DNA of 48,408 bases from an uncultured Oscillospiraceae bacterium (GTDB lineage Bacteria; Bacillota; Clostridia; Oscillospirales; Oscillospiraceae): the NCBI GenBank assembly GCA_900756575.1, contig CAAEKQ010000182.1, forward strand, positions 1 to 48,408, written 5' to 3'. Positions 42,907 through 48,408 of this stretch are shown here, piece after piece (within the stretch, counting starts at the first letter, position 1; every line of letters starts with the position of its first letter). The translations under genes and the position numbers were made by a program. The notes below the pieces were generated by a model. The model saw nothing but the letters and a program-made list of their open reading frames with translations, made no database searches and was not told the DNA's origin.

Positions 42907-43284
42907 ATGGAACTGTGGCGGTGGGATTGTGAGACGAATCGGGTGCTGATTCTAAACACCCGGGGAAAGCTGCCGGATGTACAGGAACGGGGGCTATTGT
43001 TATGCCGCAGCCTGACATTGCCGGCGGAGCGGCTTTTGCTGGGGCCGACAGCGTGGGAGCCCTGTCCAAGGTTCCTTCGGATGGACTGGGAGGGGGTACG
43101 AATTCCCGCAGATTGTGGGGATGCTGCGGTATGTTTGGCGTTTTTAGCGGCTGCGGGTTATGGAGTCTATTCGGCGGCCAGCGATGGAATTCGGACATTT
43201 TTCCCCAGCGCGGAGGAAATCTCCCGCTCACGGGGAACGAAAATACCGGAAGGAGAAATCAAACAGCTACTAAGCCTGAATTAA
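42907..43284 (+). CDS. Short protein resembling the N-terminal half of diaminopimelate epimerase
   Basis: A 125-residue protein with a good ribosome binding site (GGGAGG). The order 'NRVLILN', 'ERGLLLCRSL', 'AERLLLGP', 'RFLRMDWEG' and 'ADCGDAAVCLAFLAAAGY' follows the first domain of DapF, where the last block is normally C-G-N-G-x-R. The catalytic-type Cys is kept but the Asn/Gly/Arg are changed, and the second DapF domain is absent. It is probably a degenerate relative or a repurposed domain and is unlikely to be an active epimerase. The assignment is by eye and tentative. Confidence 0.55.
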   Translation: MELWRWDCETNRVLILNTRGKLPDVQERGLLLCRSLTLPAERLLLGPTAWEPCPRFLRMDWEGVRIPADCGDAAVCLAFLAAAGYGVYSAASDGIRTFFPSAEEISRSRGTKIPEGEIKQLLSLN

Positions 43285-43553
43285 TTCTCCGTAGGCGGCT
43301 CGGCCACAAACTTATGGATGCTCTCCCTAAATGCCTCGCCGTCGGCGGGATCGCCATAGACCCGGATCAGCTTGGGCGCGTCGGGAGTCAGGGTGGGGCT
43401 GTCGAGGATCAGGCTGAACAGGCCCAGCATACTTTTTGCATTGACGGTATAGCGGCCGGATACTACGTCGATATCTACCGGGGCCATACTGGCGGCGGAG
43501 ACGAACTCCCGCACATCGCTCACGGAGTGCAGGGAAACATAGAATTCTGTCAT
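43281..43553 (-). CDS. HPr-like protein lacking the phosphocarrier histidine
   Basis: A 90-residue HPr-fold protein; the ATG at 43553 has GGAGG upstream. The segment 'VDIDVVSGRYTVNAKSMLGLFSLIL' matches the HPr region around regulatory Ser46. The equivalent of the His15 loop ('SVSDVREFV') has no histidine, so it cannot take part in PTS phosphotransfer. Crh of Bacillus likewise lacks His15 but keeps Ser46 for catabolite control. Its stop overlaps the converging DapF-like gene by a few bases. Confidence 0.8.
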   Translation of the reverse strand: MTEFYVSLHSVSDVREFVSAASMAPVDIDVVSGRYTVNAKSMLGLFSLILDSPTLTPDAPKLIRVYGDPADGEAFRESIHKFVAEPPTEN

Positions 43554-43585
43554 AATAAGACCTCCTGAATTAGGGTATGTACTTT

Positions 43586-43747
43586 AGGCAACACCGCACA
43601 ATTGCGTCTGCGGGCTTTGACGGTTCTTTTCCTCCACAAATTCGCTGCAAAAGTTTGAAATACACAAAGTATTTCTGCATTTTCACAACAAATTTGTGAT
43701 GAAAAATTCCTCGTCAAATCTCCTTGCCCAATTATGCGGTATTGCCT
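43586..43747. repeat. 162-bp fold-back repeat (MITE-like)
   Basis: The ends are 19-base inverted repeats: 43586-43604 and 43729-43747 match at 17 of 19 positions when one is reversed. The arms continue to match imperfectly inwards, with TTTGACG and CACAAATT blocks on both sides, to a centre at 43664-43668 flanked by GAAATAC/GTATTTC. The whole element is one long imperfect hairpin, symmetrical about its midpoint, and has no coding capacity. A truncated copy is at 14828-14871. Confidence 0.85.
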
Positions 43748-43770
43748 TTGATTCAATTATCCGATATAAT
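43742..43770 (+). promoter_or_regulatory. mtaB promoter with -35 inside the repeat end
   Basis: TTGCCT (43742-43747) is the last six bases of the fold-back repeat. After 17 nt follows a perfect TATAAT (43765-43770). A CAGGCAG/CTGCCTG hairpin lies in the leader (about 43781-43809). Confidence 0.65.
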
Positions 43771-43861
43771 AGACAGGAAGCAGGCAGGGCCGGCTGCGCC
43801 GCTGCCTGTCATTCCATGGCCAGTATACCACAAAAATAACGATATGCAAAGGTGATTTACC

Positions 43862-45160
43862 GTGAAGTTTGCCATCTACACCTTGGGCTGCAAGGTAAAC
43901 CAATATGAATCCCAGGCGCTGGAGAAGGACTTTATCGCCCGGGGCTATGAGCCGGGCCGGTTTGATGAGCCCTGCGATTTTTACGTTGTCAATACCTGTA
44001 CCGTTACGGCGGTCAGTGATAAAAAGTCCCGAAACGCCCTGCGCCGGGCCAGAAAGCTGAACTCCGAGGCGGTGATCGGCGTATGCGGCTGCTATGCCCA
44101 GGTGCACCCCGAGGACATGGAAAAGCTGGAGGTGGATGTGGTCGGCGGCACCGGAGACCGGAACGCGTTCATTGACCGGCTGGAGCAGTTCCGGGCGGAT
44201 CACCGGCATTCGGTGCAGGTGGACAATGCGTTTCGCCGAAAGGGCTTTGAGGTGTTGGAGCCCGGCGGATTGGGGGAGCGTACCCGTGCCATGCTCAAGG
44301 TGGAGGACGGCTGCGTAAACTTCTGCACCTACTGCATCATCCCCTATGCCCGGGGCGCGATCCGTTCTCTGCCGCTGGACACGGCGGTGCGGCAGGTGAA
44401 GGAGCTGCGAGATCAGGGCTATCGGGAGGTTGTGGTCACCGGCATTGAGATTTCCTCCTGGGGCGCGGACCTCAAAAACGGCCAGAAGCCCGAGGATTTG
44501 ATTTACGCCATCTGTCAGGCGGTGCCGGAAATGCGGGTACGATTGGGATCCCTGGAGCCGAGAACCGTCGATCCGGATTTTTGCGAGACCTTGAAGGACT
44601 GTAAAAACCTCTGCCCCCAGTTCCATCTGTCCTTGCAAAGCGGCTGCGATGCAACGCTCCAGCGGATGCACCGGAAATATTCTACAGATCGGTATTTGGA
44701 AAGTTGTCGGCTACTGCGGGAGACCTTCCCCAACTGCGCCATCACCACAGATCTCATTGTGGGCTTCCCCCAGGAGACGGAGGAGGAGTTTGCAGAAACC
44801 CTGGAATTCCTGAAAAAAGCGCAGTTTGCGGCCATGCATATCTTCCCCTACTCCCGGCGGACGGGAACCCCTGCGGCGGAAATGCCCGGGCAGGTTCCAC
44901 AGGCGGAGAAGGAGCATCGGGCTGCTCGGGCGGCGGAGGTGGAATCGGCGCTGCGGGAAGGTTATCAAAAGAGCTTCATTGGCGCGACCCTTCCGGTGCT
45001 GTTTGAGCAGCAGGACGCACAGGGGCGCTGGACGGGGCACACCACCAACTATATTCTGGTGGCGGTGGAATCGGAACGGGATCTCCACAATCAGATTCTG
45101 GACGTTGCCATCACCGGCTGGGAGCCCCATGGACTTCTGGGCCGCTTAAAAGCGGAATAA
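43862..45160 (+). CDS. mtaB: tRNA t6A37 methylthiotransferase
   Basis: A 432-residue radical SAM methylthiotransferase making ms2t6A at position 37 of ANN-decoding tRNAs. The start is GTG with AAAGGTG upstream. The N-terminal UPF0004 domain has Cys residues in 'TLGCKVNQYES', 'VNTCTVTAVSDKKSR' and 'GCYAQVHPEDM'. The radical SAM motif is 'CVNFCTYCIIPYARG'. A TRAM-like segment ends the protein. 'CTVTAVSDKKSRN' favours MtaB over MiaB or RimO. Full length. Confidence 0.95.
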   Translation: MKFAIYTLGCKVNQYESQALEKDFIARGYEPGRFDEPCDFYVVNTCTVTAVSDKKSRNALRRARKLNSEAVIGVCGCYAQVHPEDMEKLEVDVVGGTGDRNAFIDRLEQFRADHRHSVQVDNAFRRKGFEVLEPGGLGERTRAMLKVEDGCVNFCTYCIIPYARGAIRSLPLDTAVRQVKELRDQGYREVVVTGIEISSWGADLKNGQKPEDLIYAICQAVPEMRVRLGSLEPRTVDPDFCETLKDCKNLCPQFHLSLQSGCDATLQRMHRKYSTDRYLESCRLLRETFPNCAITTDLIVGFPQETEEEFAETLEFLKKAQFAAMHIFPYSRRTGTPAAEMPGQVPQAEKEHRAARAAEVESALREGYQKSFIGATLPVLFEQQDAQGRWTGHTTNYILVAVESERDLHNQILDVAITGWEPHGLLGRLKAE

Positions 45161-45165
45161 GAACA

Positions 45166-45203
45166 CCGGCAGCGGGACAAAATCAGTCCTGCTGCCGGAT
45201 TTT
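45166..45203. terminator. Bidirectional terminator between mtaB and the SpoU methyltransferase gene
   Basis: CCGGCAGCGGGAC pairs with GTCCTGCTGCCGG (one G-U) and is followed by ATTTT on the plus strand. Confidence 0.88.
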
Positions 45204-45220
45204 CATATTGATAGAGGGAT

Positions 45221-46054
45221 TCAGCGCGCCCCTGTCCGCAACTCCCAAAAAGCAACTGCACTGGCAGCGGCAACGTTCAGGGAATCCACCCCGTGGGACA
45301 TGGGGATCATCACCGTGTAGTTGCAGCCGGAGATGGTTTCAGCGCACAGTCCGTCCCCTTCGGTGCCCAGGAAAATGGCCAGCTTGGCCTCGGATTTCAG
45401 CGCGGCATCGGTGATGGGGACGGCGCGGTGATCCAGGGCCATGGCGGCGGTGGAAAAGCCCAAATTCTTGAGCGTATGGAATGCATCCTGGGGCCAAGTG
45501 TGGATATCCGCCCCAAGATAGGCCCAGGGCACCTGAAATACCGTGCCCATACTCACCCGGACGGCCCGGCGGTGGAGCGGGTCGCAGCAGTTGGGGCTCA
45601 GCAGCACCGCATCCATACCCAATGCGGCGGCGGAACGGAAGATAGCGCCCACGTTGGTGGGATCCACAATGCCCTCCAGCACGGCGATCCTCCGGGCATC
45701 CTTACAAATGGCGGCGGCATCCATGGGCGCGGGACGGCGCATGGCACAGAGAATACCCCGGGTCAATGCAAACCCGGTGAGCTCCGCCAGCAGCTCCCGA
45801 TCTCCGGTGAACACGGGGATCTCGCCGCACCGGGGCAGCAGGGTGTCCGCAATGCTCGGGAGCTTTGATCGCTCCAGCAGCATGGACACGGGGGTATAGC
45901 CTGCGTCCAGCGCATGGGAAATGACCTTGGCGCTTTCGGCAATGAACAGCGCCTGGGACGGGTCGCGCTTGGAACGGAGCTGGGCCTCGGTCAGGCGAAC
46001 GTAGGGGGAAAGCTCCTCCCGGGTGAAATCGGTGATCTCAATGATCTGTGCCAT
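45221..46054 (-). CDS. TrmH/SpoU-family RNA 2'-O-methyltransferase
   Basis: A 277-residue SPOUT enzyme; the ATG at 46054 has AAAGGAG upstream. An N-terminal substrate-binding domain (about 1-105) precedes the knotted catalytic domain with motif 1 'DPTNVGAIFRSAAALGMDAVLL', motif 2 'LGTEGDGL' and motif 3 'IPMSHGVDSLNVAAASAVAFWEL'. It methylates ribose 2'-OH on rRNA or tRNA; the exact target is not deducible. Confidence 0.93.
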   Translation of the reverse strand: MAQIIEITDFTREELSPYVRLTEAQLRSKRDPSQALFIAESAKVISHALDAGYTPVSMLLERSKLPSIADTLLPRCGEIPVFTGDRELLAELTGFALTRGILCAMRRPAPMDAAAICKDARRIAVLEGIVDPTNVGAIFRSAAALGMDAVLLSPNCCDPLHRRAVRVSMGTVFQVPWAYLGADIHTWPQDAFHTLKNLGFSTAAMALDHRAVPITDAALKSEAKLAIFLGTEGDGLCAETISGCNYTVMIPMSHGVDSLNVAAASAVAFWELRTGAR

Positions 46055-46075
46055 GGGATTCTCCTTTGCTTTATC

Positions 46076-46915
46076 TTAATGGATGCCCAGCAGACCGTCA
46101 AAGGCCTGGGCAACGCCGTCCTCCAGATAGTGACCGGTGACGGCATCGGCGGCAGCCAGGCAGGCGGGGCTTCCGTTGGCCACGGCAATGCCCATTCCGG
46201 CCCATTCCAGCATATCGGCGTCGTTGTCCGCATTGCCAAAGGCGCAGACGGCTTCCCGGGGAATGCCCAAATGCGCTGTCAGAAAGGCAAGCCCCTGATG
46301 TTTTCCACAGGCTTCGTTGGAAATCTCAATGAGATGGGGCACGGAGCTGGTGATGTACACCCCGGAAAGGGACGTTAGCCGCTGCATCATGGTTTCCTTT
46401 ACCGGTAGATTGCCCACCACGATGTCCAGACTATCCAGCCGGGTTTCATGCTCCAAAAGAAACGCGGCAATATCCGGCACAGGATGGCGGGTGGACTGGA
46501 CATAAGCGACGGAGTTTTCTCCGCAGAGATAGACGGCTGGGTGATTGACATAATCCGCTTGCGCATAGGCGCAGCCATCCACAAAGCCCTCATAGGTCAG
46601 GAATTCCCCCTGACCGAGCCAGAGTACTTCCTGGACGGTTTCGGCGGGGAGAAAATGCTGCACGAGTATGCGTTGGGCGGCAAGGTCATAGACCATAGCG
46701 CCGTTGCCGCAGATGGCATAGCGAATCCCGGGGAAATGGGTCATCTCCTCGGGCAATGTGTCAAGAGACCGCCCGGATGCAATGACAATCTGAATGCCCA
46801 TGGAAATGGCAGCCTCCAGCGCGGTCCGATTGCCGGGAGACAGCAAGGACTGTCGATTCAGGGTGGTTTCGTCCAGATCCAGAGCGATGAGTTTTGGGGG
46901 GATCGGGCTCACCAT
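46076..46915 (-). CDS. Cof-type HAD hydrolase
   Basis: A 279-residue HAD phosphatase. It has the nucleophile motif 'IALDLDETTLN', a cap domain, 'ISNEACGKHQGLAFL' (motif III Lys) and 'VCAFGNADNDADMLEWAG' (motif IV). Cof-type enzymes dephosphorylate sugar phosphates, FMN or PLP. The start at 46915 overlaps the stop of the CoA-transferase by seven bases (ATGGTGA), so translation is coupled. The substrate is unknown. Confidence 0.93.
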   Translation of the reverse strand: MVSPIPPKLIALDLDETTLNRQSLLSPGNRTALEAAISMGIQIVIASGRSLDTLPEEMTHFPGIRYAICGNGAMVYDLAAQRILVQHFLPAETVQEVLWLGQGEFLTYEGFVDGCAYAQADYVNHPAVYLCGENSVAYVQSTRHPVPDIAAFLLEHETRLDSLDIVVGNLPVKETMMQRLTSLSGVYITSSVPHLIEISNEACGKHQGLAFLTAHLGIPREAVCAFGNADNDADMLEWAGMGIAVANGSPACLAAADAVTGHYLEDGVAQAFDGLLGIH

Positions 46916-48207
46916 AGCATCAGCTTTTCTGCTTGGGCCTGGAGTTCGGCACGGAAATCGGGATGGGCTACGGCGATGAGGTTCCGCACCTTCTGTCGGA
47001 CGCTTCTGCCCCGCAAGGGAGCAATGCCGTATTCCGTGACCACGTAGTCCAGCTCGTTGCGGCTGAGGGTGACGATGCTGCCGGGCTCCAGCTGGGCAGT
47101 GATGGTGGAGACGGTGCCGCCGTGCTTGGTGGAGGCGGTGGCAATGATATTCCGTCCGCCCTTGGAGTGGGTTGCGCCCACGGCCATGTCGGACTGACCG
47201 CCGGAGCCGGAATACTGCCGGGAGCCGATGGACTCCGAGCACACCTGGCCGGTGAGATCCACGGACAGGCAGGCGTTGATGGACACGAAATTGTCATTCT
47301 GAGCAACAATCTGCGGATTGTTGACGGTTTCACCCCGGAGCATCCGAACGCCGGGGTTCTCCTCCAGCAGATCATAGAGCGCCTGAGTGCCGTAAGCAAA
47401 GGTGCCGACGATTTTCCCGGGCATAAAGTTCTTCTTTCTGCCGGTGATGACCCCTTGCTTCACCAGCTCCACCATGGAATTGGTAATCATCTCGGAATGA
47501 ACGCCCAGGTCGTGCTTGTCCTTGAGCGCCAGCGCGGCTGCATCGGGAATGCCGCCGATGCCCAGCTGAATGCAGTCACCGTCATTTACCAGGGAAGCTA
47601 CGTAATTACCGATGGTCATTTCCAGATCGTTGGGGGTGCTGACGGGCAAGTAGGGCAGCGGAGTTTCGGCCTCCACGATCATGTCAACATCTCGGATATG
47701 AACCTCGGTGTCGCCGTAGATCCGGGGCAGATTGGGGTTTACCTGAAGGATCACACGATCTGCTGCTTCGAGGAAGGTCTTCTCATGAATCAGACACAGG
47801 GGGATCATAAAATAGCCGTGGCGATCCATGGGGGTGGCGGCGGCGATAAAGACGGTGCAGCCGTTGACCTCAATCCATCGGCTGGCCCCATTGTGGAGGT
47901 CACCGGGATAATAGCTGAGAAGGCCCTGCTCCCGGCCCTTGCGGGTGGCACCCATTAGGAACGTGATGTCCATATCAAAGGTATTCTGATAGATGGGGTC
48001 GGAGAGAAAACGATGGGGCGAGAAGCACATGGGCGCAAACATCCGGAAGTGCTTTCCGCTGCTGCGGAGATGGTCGATGGCATCGAAGAAAGCCGTGGGC
48101 TCGTTGGCACACTGGGAGGTGCCGATGACGTCGCCGTCCTTCAGGGAGTCCAGGGCTTCTTCTATGGTGACTTTTTTAGACTGATATTCCGCTTCGTAGA
48201 GATTCAT
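46909..48207 (-). CDS. Acetyl-CoA hydrolase/transferase family CoA-transferase
   Basis: A 432-residue CoA-transferase of the 4-hydroxybutyrate/butyryl-CoA:acetate type. The start at 48207 has GGAGG upstream; 19 upstream codons are probably not used. Family features are 'GDVIGTSQCANEPTAFFDAI', 'LQLGIGGIPDAAALAL' (read as QLGIGGIP), the catalytic Glu region 'TGQVCSESIGSRQYSGSGGQSD', and 'VTEYGIAPLRGRSVRQKVRNLIAVAHPDFR'. It moves CoA between acetate and an acyl-CoA and could end a butyrate or related fermentation. The precise acyl group cannot be read from sequence. Confidence 0.92.
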   Translation of the reverse strand: MNLYEAEYQSKKVTIEEALDSLKDGDVIGTSQCANEPTAFFDAIDHLRSSGKHFRMFAPMCFSPHRFLSDPIYQNTFDMDITFLMGATRKGREQGLLSYYPGDLHNGASRWIEVNGCTVFIAAATPMDRHGYFMIPLCLIHEKTFLEAADRVILQVNPNLPRIYGDTEVHIRDVDMIVEAETPLPYLPVSTPNDLEMTIGNYVASLVNDGDCIQLGIGGIPDAAALALKDKHDLGVHSEMITNSMVELVKQGVITGRKKNFMPGKIVGTFAYGTQALYDLLEENPGVRMLRGETVNNPQIVAQNDNFVSINACLSVDLTGQVCSESIGSRQYSGSGGQSDMAVGATHSKGGRNIIATASTKHGGTVSTITAQLEPGSIVTLSRNELDYVVTEYGIAPLRGRSVRQKVRNLIAVAHPDFRAELQAQAEKLMLW

Positions 48208-48279
48208 GGGGTGTATGCCTCCGTTTGCATTTGTTTCAAAGATGAAACGAGATGATTGTGACATTATTATAATGCGTAC

Positions 48280-48408
48280 TGAACAAAGCCATAAGCCTTA
48301 AAATTCATGCGTTTCAAGGCTCATTGGCTTTGTTCATGTGCAAGGATTTTGGGCAGAATTGCCCAAAATCCTTGCACCCTCCATTGGCGTATCGTGATAC
48401 GCCAATGG
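48280..48408. repeat. Three consecutive strong hairpins at the right edge
   Basis: Hairpin 1 (48280-48336) pairs TGAACAAAGCC with GGCTTTGTTCA and AAGCCTT with AAGGCT. Hairpin 2 (48338-48377) is a perfect 18-bp stem with a GAAT loop. Hairpin 3 (48381-48408) is a 13-bp palindrome with a two-base centre, cut by the window edge. They contain no ORF and do not resemble each other in sequence. One may be a terminator for a gene beyond the edge. Confidence 0.75.

Larger units (their letters stand above)
43554..43861. other. Intergenic region upstream of mtaB
   Basis: No gene in these 308 bases. The content is the fold-back repeat, the mtaB promoter and a leader hairpin. A 68-residue minus-strand frame across it lies wholly inside the repeat and is not credible. 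Confidence 0.7.

Overview
The window looks like the chromosome of an anaerobic, low-to-moderate GC Firmicute of class Clostridia, probably an Oscillospiraceae-type gut bacterium. The reasons are strong GGAGG-type ribosome binding sites, TTGACA/TATAAT promoters, clostridial gene families (TatD-linked radical SAM, NusG domain II protein, Gx transporter, ECF S component, YcxB-like and AI-2E membrane proteins) and fermentation genes (pta, acyl-CoA:acetate CoA-transferase type, Fe-alcohol and aldehyde dehydrogenases). I cannot name the species from the sequence. From about 12.2 kb rightwards the DNA is GC-rich housekeeping chromosome. The first 12.2 kb is accessory and more AT-rich.

Accessory region (1-12.2 kb). 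A very large secreted YD/RHS-repeat protein gene runs off the left edge on the minus strand. Its signal peptide is out of frame with the obvious ATG by one base. Next to it is a complete agr-type quorum-sensing locus: an XRE regulator, LytTR response regulator and GHKL histidine kinase on the minus strand, diverging from a short AgrD-like cyclic peptide precursor (too short for routine ORF calling) and AgrB on the plus strand. The YD gene and agrD promoters share a TTACGTCG box at exactly the same distance (27 nt) from their predicted -35 elements, which suggests one regulator controls both. Then come a sigma-70-like gene whose ribosome binding site lies in a terminator-like hairpin, a structured non-coding stretch with an 8-codon leader ORF, an excisionase-like gene and a tyrosine integrase. 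The integrase abuts the 3' end of an intact tRNA-Leu(UAA), and the 5' half of a second tRNA-Leu lies just beyond it. Together these look like one end of an integrated element.

Translation region (12.2-21.1 kb). A TetM/EF-G-like GTPase is fused to a C-terminal YacP/Rae1-type NYN nuclease domain and converges on prfC (release factor 3). Then follow tRNA-Glu and tRNA-Met under a consensus promoter, a CmpB-like membrane protein, metG, an RqcP-like S4 protein, a membrane-anchored hypothetical protein and an isochorismatase-fold hydrolase fused to an unknown N-terminal domain.

Metabolic region (21.1-48.4 kb). A cupin-SDR pair with strongly biased codons sits behind a CIRCE-like operator. It is followed by an apbE / NusG-II / Gx-transporter operon, an unsecreted beta-helix protein, polA, an RlmL-type rRNA methyltransferase, an SCP2-ADH-ALDH operon, a vitamin B6 salvage pair, a TatD-linked radical SAM, an azlD without azlC, pta, an AI-2E family protein, an Old Yellow Enzyme-type flavin reductase, galE, half of a DapF-like protein, an HPr-like protein without the usual histidine, mtaB, a SpoU methyltransferase, a Cof-type phosphatase and a CoA-transferase. 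A 162-bp fold-back (MITE-like) repeat lies upstream of mtaB and a truncated relative of it lies beside prfC. The window ends in three consecutive strong hairpins. No CRISPR array or rRNA was seen.
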